Assembly: GCA_937625935.1 (NCBI GenBank)
Contig: OW569358.1
Span: forward strand, 186,001-250,000
Direction: 5' to 3'
From: Tetramitus jugosus
Lineage: Eukaryota > Heterolobosea > Eutetramitea > Acrasida > Vahlkampfiidae
Length of the DNA: 64,000 nt
The position numbers were made by a program, and so were the translations under genes. Below, in pieces: positions 41,081-49,554 of this stretch. The first letter of the stretch is position 1. Each line of letters begins with the position of its first letter. The notes beneath the pieces were generated by a model. That model did no database searches and was not told where the DNA came from. It worked only from the letters and a program-made list of their open reading frames with translations.

Positions 41081-41109
41081 TTATTTTTTTCCAAGGAAGA
41101 ACAAAAAAG

Positions 41110-42345
41110 ATGAGAGTGGTTGGTGTCTTGTCCGGTACAAGTGTCGACGGCATTGATGTAGCAGTGGTCGACATTGAAGATGAAGCCTGCCATGTTGATT
41201 CAGCAATTCTAGCTCAAGATTTCACATACCGGTTGGATCTCAAGTGTTTCGAGTGTGTTGAGTGGGATCCAGCTATTAAAAAGCGTGTGTTGGATGCGAT
41301 GAACAGCACTCAGTTATCTGCTCAGGATTTTTGTGAAATCCACGTGCAAATCGGCCAGGAATTTGCGAGAGCTATACTGGAGACATTGACAAAACATGGA
41401 ATATCAACAAGTGAGATTGATCTCATTGGATCTCATGGTCAAACAATTTGGCATCAAGTGGGAAGAGGAGAGTCAATTCGAGGTACGCTTCAGATGGGAG
41501 AGAGTACTGAGATTGCAAATGCAGTGGGTGTAGATGTCGTGGACCAATTCAGAGTCATGGATGTTGCAATGGGAGGTCAAGGCGCTCCATTGACCAGTAT
41601 TTACGACTATTTGACTGTGAAGAGGGATCAAGAATGCATTGTTATTGTGAATAATATTGGTGGTATGAGCAATGCAACGATTCTTCCTCCGATCCATGAA
41701 GTTGATGCTGAATCAAAGTTAATGTCGTTTGACACGGGTCCAGGCAATATTATGATCGACGAAGCCATCGTGTACATGTCAAATGGCCAAAAGAAATTTG
41801 ATGAAAATGGAGATCAAGCATCCAAGGGTGTCTGCTGTCGCGAGTTACTATTAGAAATATTGGATAATCCGTATTTCAATGAACCCATCCCTAAAACTAC
41901 TGGAAGGGAACAATTCGGTACAAAGCATGTGCACCATTGGATTCAAAGGGCGCGTGAAGTATATCATTTATCAGATGAAGATATACTATGTACATTAACT
42001 CATGTAACAAGCCGCAGCATCATCGTGTCATATCAACAGGCTCTCTCCCTAAAATATGGTTCTAACGCTCCCGATATCTCCTCCATCACTATCACTGGTG
42101 GCGGTGCTCACAACAGCTATTTGTTGAAAATACTTCAGAGCGAGGCAAGATCAGTATTCAACAATGACTCTATTGTAGTTAGAGAAGCAGATGACAGTAC
42201 TGGGTTTGTTGATGCAAAAGAGGGCATGTTATTTGCGTTACTGGCATATTTATTTACAAAGAGAAGAAATGGAAATATCCGTCAGGTGACTGGAAGCTCT
42301 CACAATGCGGTATTGGGGAAGTTAACTCCATATCAACAACTGTAA
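41110..42345 (+). CDS. anmK: Anhydro-N-acetylmuramic acid kinase (AnmK)
   Basis: A single exon of 411 residues from ATG 41110; the open frame upstream (to 41065) overlaps the promoter. The bacterial AnmK motifs are all present: GVLSGTSVDGID (nucleotide loop), IGSHGQTIWH (catalytic-loop Asp position is part of DLIGSHGQT), FDTGPGN and TTGREQFG. AnmK phosphorylates 1,6-anhydro-MurNAc from peptidoglycan turnover and yields MurNAc-6-phosphate. In a phagotroph it would salvage sugar from digested bacterial walls. No signal peptide. The gene is embedded among eukaryotic genes, so it is not contamination; transfer from bacteria is likely. Its stop codon abuts that of the next gene. Confidence 0.9.
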   Translation: MRVVGVLSGTSVDGIDVAVVDIEDEACHVDSAILAQDFTYRLDLKCFECVEWDPAIKKRVLDAMNSTQLSAQDFCEIHVQIGQEFARAILETLTKHGISTSEIDLIGSHGQTIWHQVGRGESIRGTLQMGESTEIANAVGVDVVDQFRVMDVAMGGQGAPLTSIYDYLTVKRDQECIVIVNNIGGMSNATILPPIHEVDAESKLMSFDTGPGNIMIDEAIVYMSNGQKKFDENGDQASKGVCCRELLLEILDNPYFNEPIPKTTGREQFGTKHVHHWIQRAREVYHLSDEDILCTLTHVTSRSIIVSYQQALSLKYGSNAPDISSITITGGGAHNSYLLKILQSEARSVFNNDSIVVREADDSTGFVDAKEGMLFALLAYLFTKRRNGNIRQVTGSSHNAVLGKLTPYQQL

Positions 42346-43212
42346 TTATAGTTTGTAAAGAAGAGCTCTTGCTGGAGCTGCATCTATACCCATGAGCTTA
42401 ATTGGAAGACATAGGAAGAAATACTTGCTCTTCTGTCCAGCTTTCTTTCCACTTTGATGCATGAATACAAAGTCAGCTTGTACTTCGGCTAGTCTCAACC
42501 CTTCAATGATTGGTATCTTTGCTGACAGAAGCACTTGATGAGTTTGGTGATCCTTTTGTATATCTGATCTCTCTATTCCTGGGAAGTCAATGCCAATACA
42601 CTTGATTCCCTTCTCTACTAACCACTGTGCAGCATCACCTCCAAGTGCCAAGTAGTTTGGATTGAATGGTGCATCATACGCCAGTTGACTATTTCTTGTT
42701 TTGAGCAAGATAATATCATCCTTGTCAATGCAGCTTTCAAATGGAGAGAAGTGTTCTCTTGTGATCTGAGGCACAGAGTCACCGAGAGCACTAAAATCAA
42801 GTATCTTGCAAGGCCCTTGCAGACTATCAAGCGGTATTTCATCTATAGTGTTACCATCCTTCAAGAAATGACATCCAGCATCGATATGGGTCCCTGTATG
42901 TGCATTCATATGAATATTGGAATTTCGGCAATGATGCTCGGCCCAATTTCTCTTTTCTTCAAATCTGGTGTCATTGGAATCCTTCCAGGTCGTAGTTTTC
43001 TCATCAACGGGCCAACTAATATCAATGATCCCTTGAGTGAACACTGTTAGATCTCTGTCAGACATTTGTCTAATGGTTTTGTTTTCAGTTTCTGATCTTC
43101 GGCTTTGGGTGGCCCGATAACCTGCGGAGTTTAAATTATCTCCGATTTGGTCGCCTTCTACGGTAGTGGGAACAAGCATGGAATTGCAGAGTGTAAGCAC
43201 TGGTAGTTCCAT
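42346..43212 (-). CDS. Cyclase / kynurenine-formamidase-like hydrolase
   Basis: A single exon of 288 residues. The metal-binding signature HxGTHxDxxxHF appears as NAHTGTHIDAGCHF (about residues 102-115). IDISWPV, ILLKTRNSQ, YLALGGDAAQWLVEKGIKCIGID and LRLAEVQADFVF follow the cyclase family (PF04199-type) layout. Family members are Mn/Zn-dependent amidohydrolases, including bacterial kynurenine formamidase. The substrate here is unassigned. A second His/Asp ligand pair cannot be located by eye. It is convergent with AnmK, with no gap between the two stop codons. Confidence 0.82.
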   Translation of the reverse strand: MELPVLTLCNSMLVPTTVEGDQIGDNLNSAGYRATQSRRSETENKTIRQMSDRDLTVFTQGIIDISWPVDEKTTTWKDSNDTRFEEKRNWAEHHCRNSNIHMNAHTGTHIDAGCHFLKDGNTIDEIPLDSLQGPCKILDFSALGDSVPQITREHFSPFESCIDKDDIILLKTRNSQLAYDAPFNPNYLALGGDAAQWLVEKGIKCIGIDFPGIERSDIQKDHQTHQVLLSAKIPIIEGLRLAEVQADFVFMHQSGKKAGQKSKYFFLCLPIKLMGIDAAPARALLYKL

Positions 43213-43329
43213 GAGTGATGCACTTCATGGCTCACTTGATTTCAAGAGGGAGAAGTTACTATATGTCAAGGACAAACAAAGAACAAAACAAGGATATCAT
43301 CGATACCAGATTCTATCAAGGCCAGCATA

Positions 43330-43935
43330 ATGACAATGAGAAACAACTTTAGACTTGCTGTTTGTGGAGCAGGAGCTGTTGGTAAGAGCTGTTGTACTAT
43401 TTCCTTTATCAATCCACATCAGAAAATATCTGGTGTGTATGATCCAACGATTCAAGACTCTTATATGAAAGAGCTAGAATTTGAAGGACAAAAAGTATTC
43501 TTGGAAGTGATTGATACAGCAGGACAAGACGAGTATGATGCTCTTAGAGATCAGTACATGAGAGAAAGTGATGGCTTTCTTGTGGTTTATGACATTACAG
43601 ACAGACAATCATTCATTCAAGTGGATGACTTTGTACAGCACATTAATATGGTCAAGGAAGATCAAGATACAATTCCTATGGTGTTGGTAGGTAACAAGAG
43701 CGATTTGAAAGCCAATCAAAAGATTTCAGAGGATGAAGCAAAGAAGTACGCCAAAGTTTCAATGGGAAATGCGCCATTCTTCTATGCCAGTGCCCTTCAG
43801 AGATACAATATTGATGAATGTTTCAACGCATTGATCGCAAGGATAGTGACACAAGAGAAGTTAGCATTCGAAGAACGGAAGAAGAAACAAACTCAAAACT
43901 CGAAAGACAAGGCATCGTGTTGCACTGTCATGTAA
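43330..43935 (+). CDS. Ras-like small GTPase, prenylated
   Basis: A single exon of 201 residues. G1 reads VCGAGAVGKSC (Ala at the Ras-13 position), the effector loop is YDPTIQDSY, G3 is DTAGQDEYDALRDQYMR with the catalytic Gln retained, G4 is GNKSDL and G5 ASALQ. The C-terminus is Lys-rich and ends CCTVM, a CAAX box preceded by a second Cys that could be palmitoylated. The overall pattern is Ras/Rap-like rather than Rho or Rab. It is likely a signalling GTPase at the plasma membrane. Confidence 0.95.
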   Translation: MTMRNNFRLAVCGAGAVGKSCCTISFINPHQKISGVYDPTIQDSYMKELEFEGQKVFLEVIDTAGQDEYDALRDQYMRESDGFLVVYDITDRQSFIQVDDFVQHINMVKEDQDTIPMVLVGNKSDLKANQKISEDEAKKYAKVSMGNAPFFYASALQRYNIDECFNALIARIVTQEKLAFEERKKKQTQNSKDKASCCTVM

Positions 43936-44021
43936 AATATAAAACAAGTTGTAAATAAAACAGTCATTCAGTTTCAAAGTTGTTTGCGAATCCACTGCGC
44001 TCAAAGAGCACAATATAGAAA

Positions 44022-45091
44022 ATGAACTCAGCACGCAGAGCTAATACAGCGAGGGTATCATCAGTCAATAGATCAAGTCTCTTAACTCGCTCTACATCTA
44101 CAAAATCGTTGTTCGATGCTCCATCGCTGTCATTGGAAGAGAGCGAGGTGAAAGGAAATAAATCAAGGAGAGGAGGATCGATATCTGTATCAAGTGAAGC
44201 TCGAAATGAGATCATGAGAGACTACTACGCATATAGAAGAGACTCTTTCAGCCCAGTGTGTGTAAATAGTGAGACCAACTCTCAGTTTCTCTGGGAGAAT
44301 CCTGAGAAGGACTATGAGATCATCCATAAGGGCAATTGGGTGTTGTTGGGAATGGGATCTCCATCAGAAAAGAGATATGCTCTCTTACATGGAAATCACT
44401 ATGAAGAATATATGAACATTTTTAAGCTAAAACGAAGAGGATTGTATCCCACTCATTGTTCCCTCGTGAATTCTGAAGCTTGTCAAGACGAGTCTGTGGA
44501 GAAGGATAGTATGAATCAAATTGCTTTCTTGTTAAATCAACTTGTGTACCGTGTGAGTGTAGACTATGCAATCGAAATGAACGACGATATCCTTCAAGAG
44601 CTAAGATCCTTCCAGGAAGACTGCTGGGAGAACGAGAACAACATCACAGAGAAAAGATATGAGCTTCTACTCAAGAAGCAAATGAACCATAGAAAGTATG
44701 TGAACTATTTCATTGTAATGTTTATAGGATCAAGAGACTCACAGACTTTGCTCGGGATAGATGCAAGAAAAAGGTCAGAGGAGCTAAAACCCCAGCAAAG
44801 AAGACCACAGTGACCATCAAGAAAAAGACAACTACACCATCAACCACAGATTCTACAAGAGAAAGTAAGATGAGTACTCCATTCTACTGGGATCATATGA
44901 CCTCAACCACAAAACCCAATGCATTCCCTTTTACCATACCTGTTGATTTTTACAGTGCTTCAACAAATGACTCTCTAACCAGCCGCATTGCCGAACTCAA
45001 TCAGCTCCAGACGGACACTATCAAACGAGAGAAGAAGGAACTGAAGAAGAAGAAAAGGATAGGCTTTGACAGTTCACCCTCCAAAATTTAA
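44022..45091 (+). CDS. Hypothetical protein, candidate 32-nt intron
   Basis: The first frame (44022-44813) encodes 263 residues, but a second uninterrupted frame runs to 45091. Removing 44696-44727 (GTATGTGAAC...TTTATAG, 32 nt) joins them at a Lys codon into 345 residues. The donor and acceptor match the other introns of this window. The product starts basic and Ser-rich, then has an ordered middle (LWENPEKDYEIIHKGNWVLLGMG ... LLHGNHYEEYMNIF, about 90-130) and a helical region. The spliced tail is Lys/Thr-rich, then TPFYWDHM...FPFTIPVDFYSA and a basic coiled end. No family is recognised. Intron retention would end the protein after RRPQ. Confidence 0.6.
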
Positions 45092-45103
45092 ATGCCCAGA
45101 GAC

Positions 45104-45167
45104 ATTCCCGCAGTAATTTTCTTCCGAAAGATCCCCCAGCGGGAATCGAATCAGAACAAATTCCCGC
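45104..45167. promoter_or_regulatory. Three ATTCCCGC motifs (E2F-like) upstream of phosphoesterase gene
   Basis: ATTCCCGC occurs at 45104-45111 and 45160-45167 and its complement GCGGGAAT at 45139-45146, all in the 131 bp between two genes. The core matches the E2F half site TTCCCGC. Clustering of an exact 8-mer makes a regulatory role plausible; binding is not shown. Confidence 0.35.
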
Positions 45168-45222
45168 TCAAGAAGTCAAAAATCCTTCCAAAACAAACAC
45201 AATAATTTCCCAATTACTACTC

Positions 45223-46089
45223 ATGAATCGTCGTACTCACTCATCCTTGTTCATGGCACTTCTTGTGCTATTGGCCTTGACTGCCTCCACTGTCTTGTCC
45301 TCCCCATCTGGCAAATACTTTGACCGCATTCTTGTCATCATGTTCGAAAATCAGTACATTGATGACACGTTGCAACATCCTTATTTCAAACAATTGACCA
45401 CCAATGGTACCCTATTGAGTCAATACTATGGTGTGACTCATCCCTCTCAGCCAAACTATGTGGCTCAATTGGCAGGCAGTTTCTTCAACATCAAGACTGA
45501 TAACTATGTGACGTTGAATCATACGAATTTGGTGGATTTGATGGAACCAAAGGGATTGACATGGAAGAGCTATCAAGAAGATTTCCCAAAGGATCATGAG
45601 TGCTTTGACGGTGTCGAACACAAGAAGCTTTACTATAGAAAGCACAATCCGTTCATCCTGTTTGACAATATTAGAAAGCACAAGCACAGATGTGCCAATA
45701 TTGTGAATGCAGATCAATTGGAAATTGACTTGAAGAACAATGAGTTGCCAAACTTGATGTACTACACTCCAAACATTGACAATGATGCACACAATACTGG
45801 ATTGGCCTATGCTGACAAGTATTTGCACAATTTCTTGCCTCATTACTTGACCAGTTCTACCTTTATGAAGAATACGTTGATTTTTATCACATTTGATGAA
45901 GATGACTACAAGGGTGACAATAGAGTGTACACTGTGTTGTTGGGCACCATGGTGAAGCCTGGTGCTGTTGATAGCAACCACTACAACCACTATAGCTTGA
46001 CGAAAACAATTCAAGAGAATTGGGATTTGGGTTCATTGGGCAGAAATGATGCATCAGCTGATGCATTCAAGTGCTTTGTCAAGAACTAA
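45223..46089 (+). CDS. Secreted phosphoesterase / acid phosphatase family protein
   Basis: A single exon of 288 residues with a signal peptide (residues 1-26, LFMALLVLLALTASTVLSS). The domain opens FDRILVIMFENQYIDDTL, continues GVTHPSQPNYVAQLAGS and ends with TLIFITFDEDDYKGDNRVYTVLLG and NHYNHYSLTKTIQENW. This is the phosphoesterase family (PF04185-type) of secreted acid phosphatases and phospholipase C enzymes, with catalytic and metal residues in FEN, HPSQPNY, DEDD and HYNHYS. Likely secreted or lysosomal, releasing phosphate from food or the environment. No GPI or retention signal is seen. Confidence 0.86.
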   Translation: MNRRTHSSLFMALLVLLALTASTVLSSPSGKYFDRILVIMFENQYIDDTLQHPYFKQLTTNGTLLSQYYGVTHPSQPNYVAQLAGSFFNIKTDNYVTLNHTNLVDLMEPKGLTWKSYQEDFPKDHECFDGVEHKKLYYRKHNPFILFDNIRKHKHRCANIVNADQLEIDLKNNELPNLMYYTPNIDNDAHNTGLAYADKYLHNFLPHYLTSSTFMKNTLIFITFDEDDYKGDNRVYTVLLGTMVKPGAVDSNHYNHYSLTKTIQENWDLGSLGRNDASADAFKCFVKN

Positions 46090-46259
46090 ACCACGTATTG
46101 TTCCTACTGAGCTATTAAAACATTTTTGACCTTCAACAACGAGTTTGATGCGAGATCTCGCATCGCTTGAACACGAAACAAAGGAAACAAATCAAAACAA
46201 TAACACCAACCATCATCGAGAACAACATTGTCAATCACCAAACCAACAAACAAACAATC

Positions 46260-48503
46260 ATGTTTCACAAACCGTTCCGTGTCTCACAATCATTCGATGT
46301 CAAGTCATCGGTCAAGCGTCGAATTCAACAAAAGCTAAAGGAACAATTCGGTTCTCGCATTGGCTCTTCTGAAGAATCGGATCGAATTTGGGACAATGTC
46401 CTGTTTCCAACAAAGAGCACGATTGCCATCTCCGATACAGAAAGTATACCCGTTCAAGTACAATGTCTCAAGATTGAAATTATTGAAAAGGCTGCCTTGT
46501 CGTCCAACACCAACAACACTGGTGGCTCACAATCGAAAAAGAATAGTGCTCAACAACAACAACAACAGCAGCAACCAATTACCATTTTCAACGTTCAACA
46601 AATACAGCAACAAAAACAGCGTCAAGTCAATCAAAAGCTTCAACCTCAACAACAACAACCATCACAACAACAACAACAAAAATCAAAACAACAACAACAT
46701 CAGCAGCAGCAACAACAACAAAAAAAGAATGCACAAAATAATGCAAGTGCAAGCAGTAGCAATGTATCGAACAATGAATCTCTCATCAAGATCAACATGT
46801 ATACGGTGAACAATGTGCCCATGTTTGTTCAATTACCAGGTGGTGGCAGTATAGACAATGACCAGGACACTGTAGAGTTTATGCCAACATTGTTTGCACT
46901 TCATCAAGTACCAAATCTCATGAAATTCATTGTGATACACTCCAATGTCTCACAATTCATCTTGTCTGGTGCCGATCTCATGTTACCAGGATTGTCATTG
47001 TCCTATCAACCGGAGTCGTTTGATCGTGATGAGTTGTGTAGTTTGATTGTGGCAGGAAATCCGTTTCCGTTTGCTGTGGGTCGCATGACATTTGCGTTCA
47101 AAAAGGGTGAATCAAAGAAGCCAAACGATGGCAAGGGAAAGGCCATGATGATTACACACGTGTTCAATGATTCACTGTGGCAGTATGCGTTGACAAATAA
47201 TGGTCATTTGGAAGAGCCTGAAGGTTATTTTGTGGATCGGATTGAACCGATTCAAATGGCTGAAGTTGAGCAACAACAGCAACAAGAGGAACAAGAACAG
47301 GGAGAACAGGAAGAAGAGGAAGCAAATGGTACGAGCAGTGAACAGAGCGAATCAGAACAAAAGCCAACGACAGCAGAAGATGGAGTCGAGGAGGACGGTG
47401 GCGCTTCAGAAGAACAAGAGGAACAAGTGTCTGAAAAGGAAATGGATGATCGAATGATTTATTGGTTCATGGAGACGATCAAATTCCATATGAAGGATGA
47501 AGAGTTACCCATGGACACAAGTGCCATTTACTCTCGGATGACATCTGTGATCAACAGGACGCAATATGTTGATGTGAAGAGATCATCCTTTAGAAAATTG
47601 GCTAAATTTATGAAGCATGTGACACAACTAAAGTATATCAAGACAAAGGACTCTGGTAAAATTATCACTAACATCAATCGATCGCATCCAGCCTACTTGA
47701 AACATGAGGCCGCAAAGATTGCCAAGAATGCAGACACTTCTGCAAGTGCCAGTACCGGCAGTCAATCATCTTCCAACAAGTCAAGCAATGCCAAACGAAA
47801 AGTAACTGTGATTAACTTGTATAAGCCAGTAGGTTCATTGAAGGAGATATTTGTTGGTGATGAGGACAAGGATCTTTATTCTGAGGCTGAGGTCCGCCAG
47901 AAGCTAATGGACTATGTTGAAAAGCAAAAGTTGAGAGCTGGAACCACAAATTTCCCAGTCAAGTTGGACGAGTTCTTGTACGGTCAACTGTTCCATTCAA
48001 AGAAAATTGACTCTGGGTACTCTTTGAATTCTACTGCTCCATTTCAAGTCGTACTGCAAAAGTTAATGGAAAAGATGAGCGGTCAGCACTTGATAGAGTT
48101 CCTCATTCCAAAGCCGAATGGAGAAGTAACAACCTATTCTACTCTTCACAAAGGATCGTGCAAGGGAATCAATATTGATAGTTATAGAGTCATGGGAAAC
48201 AAGCATGCAACGCGGATCAATGGTCTTGCTCCATTCCTCAATTATACACCACCTCCAAAGTCAGCAACGACACCACTGGAATGTCCTCAATTCCATGATT
48301 TTATCAAACTGTTGAAGACCAAGGTGTCCACAGGTATCAAAACCAACACTGATCTGGCACCAAACCATGATCAGAAGAAGGAACCTGAAGTGTTCATGCA
48401 GGGAGATAATTCCAAGATTGTGAAGGATCTGCTTATGCAAGAATACAGCATCAACCCTTCAATGATTCACATTACAGACAGCACAAAGAAAAAGAAGAAG
48501 TAA
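46260..48503 (+). CDS. EIF2D: eIF2D (ligatin) translation factor
   Basis: A single exon of 747 residues from ATG 46260. The N-terminus MFHKPFRVSQSFDVKSSVKRR matches the family, followed by a Gln/Asn insert (about 95-185). A PUA-like part holds SGADLMLPGLSL. Then come an acidic Gln/Glu linker (about 335-395), a winged-helix/SWIB part (FPVKLDEFLYGQLFHSKKID), and the SUI1/eIF1-like C-terminus ending EVFMQGDNSKIVKDLLMQEY...THKKKKK-type tail. eIF2D delivers tRNA to the ribosomal P site independently of GTP and helps recycle post-termination 40S complexes. The domain order equals that of animal eIF2D. Confidence 0.92.
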   Translation: MFHKPFRVSQSFDVKSSVKRRIQQKLKEQFGSRIGSSEESDRIWDNVLFPTKSTIAISDTESIPVQVQCLKIEIIEKAALSSNTNNTGGSQSKKNSAQQQQQQQQPITIFNVQQIQQQKQRQVNQKLQPQQQQPSQQQQQKSKQQQHQQQQQQQKKNAQNNASASSSNVSNNESLIKINMYTVNNVPMFVQLPGGGSIDNDQDTVEFMPTLFALHQVPNLMKFIVIHSNVSQFILSGADLMLPGLSLSYQPESFDRDELCSLIVAGNPFPFAVGRMTFAFKKGESKKPNDGKGKAMMITHVFNDSLWQYALTNNGHLEEPEGYFVDRIEPIQMAEVEQQQQQEEQEQGEQEEEEANGTSSEQSESEQKPTTAEDGVEEDGGASEEQEEQVSEKEMDDRMIYWFMETIKFHMKDEELPMDTSAIYSRMTSVINRTQYVDVKRSSFRKLAKFMKHVTQLKYIKTKDSGKIITNINRSHPAYLKHEAAKIAKNADTSASASTGSQSSSNKSSNAKRKVTVINLYKPVGSLKEIFVGDEDKDLYSEAEVRQKLMDYVEKQKLRAGTTNFPVKLDEFLYGQLFHSKKIDSGYSLNSTAPFQVVLQKLMEKMSGQHLIEFLIPKPNGEVTTYSTLHKGSCKGINIDSYRVMGNKHATRINGLAPFLNYTPPPKSATTPLECPQFHDFIKLLKTKVSTGIKTNTDLAPNHDQKKEPEVFMQGDNSKIVKDLLMQEYSINPSMIHITDSTKKKKK

Positions 48504-48624
48504 AATAAATTGAAGTCGCTTCTTGAACACACGGTTTTGTGGAAAACATTATATTTTGAGCTATTATGTAACACATGTCATTCAAAGAGAGTTCTCTATT
48601 CTTGTGTGAGGATTCGAGATGATT

Positions 48625-49338
48625 TTACCTCGATACTCCCAAAACACGGAACAACAAGGATTGAACAAAGCTCTGTCGCACAATCCACTCGCTCAACTTG
48701 CTCGTTGCATCTCGCTGACACTTGAAATAACCAATCGCGTTCGAAACACCCAACACGAGTGCAAATCCAATAATCATAAACCATTGTAACCTCATTCCAA
48801 TAAAACAAATGATTGATAACAGTATCCACACAAGAGGATGTGCGTACAGAGTGATCCAAAACACATATGACTCCAACGGATCAATATCACTCATGTCCTT
48901 TTTGCTCTCAAATCTCCAAATGGATGATCCATCAGGCTGCACTTCATTCCACCATCTCAACCCGACCAATAATCGACCACTAATGTTTTTCACTGTCCAG
49001 AAATCAAATGCCAACAACAGTATACACGTCACAAAAACAATGACAAAATTCGAGGTGAAAAACGTCAATAGCAAATAGCAGAGCAGTGCAGCCACTTTGA
49101 AGAAGATGTGGAAGAATAGAGCAACAGGGTGCTTGCATTTCATGAATGATTGAATGTTACCCAGGATCATGGAAGCTGGCAGTTGTTGTGAACTATAGTT
49201 GCTATTTGTGGTTGACATTTCTCCGCTCACCTGTGATGGTTCATTGATCAAGAGAGAAGTGTGATCGGATGTCATTGCTTCGTCTTCATATTCGTCCAGA
49301 CTGGGAAATGGTTGTTGTGATGTTGTTGGATCGTCCAT
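48625..49338 (-). CDS. TVP23: TVP23-family Golgi membrane protein
   Basis: A single exon of 237 residues. The acidic N-terminal ~55 residues precede HPVALFFHIFFKVAALLCYLL (first helix), VIVFVTCILLLAFDFWTVKNISGRLLVGLRWWN, the family hallmark, and IWRFESKK. A second pair of helices (WILLSIICFIGMRLQWFMIIGFALVLGVSN) ends in AIGYFKC. TVP23 proteins are four-helix proteins of late Golgi vesicles and associate with Yip4/Yip5 in yeast. Confidence 0.93.
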   Translation of the reverse strand: MDDPTTSQQPFPSLDEYEDEAMTSDHTSLLINEPSQVSGEMSTTNSNYSSQQLPASMILGNIQSFMKCKHPVALFFHIFFKVAALLCYLLLTFFTSNFVIVFVTCILLLAFDFWTVKNISGRLLVGLRWWNEVQPDGSSIWRFESKKDMSDIDPLESYVFWITLYAHPLVWILLSIICFIGMRLQWFMIIGFALVLGVSNAIGYFKCQRDATSKLSEWIVRQSFVQSLLFRVLGVSR

Positions 49339-49456
49339 GGTTTGTGGTGTTGTTCAGCTGTGAGAGTCTGTTTTGAACACCAAAAGCTTTTGTTGTCGTG
49401 CTTAATTGGAGGATTTTCTGAGTTTGGAGATTGAAAAATAGAATGTTTCATGATTC

Positions 49457-49464
49457 TTCCCGCC
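49457..49464 (+). promoter_or_regulatory. E2F-like motif TTCCCGCC
   Basis: A perfect TTCCCGCC lies about 90 bp upstream of the CMTR1 start, in the region shared with the divergent TVP23 gene. Candidate only. Confidence 0.25.
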
Positions 49465-49554
49465 TTTTCCCCTCCATCATCAAAAAAAGAAACAAACCAC
49501 CAACAACAACAAATTTGACAACCTCTGCATTGGCACCAATACAGCAAGTGAAAA

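Noticed and set aside
41110-42345. Bacterial contamination as the source of AnmK
   Set aside because: It is flanked closely by an Era gene with Gln/Ser tracts and shares the local base composition and leader style.
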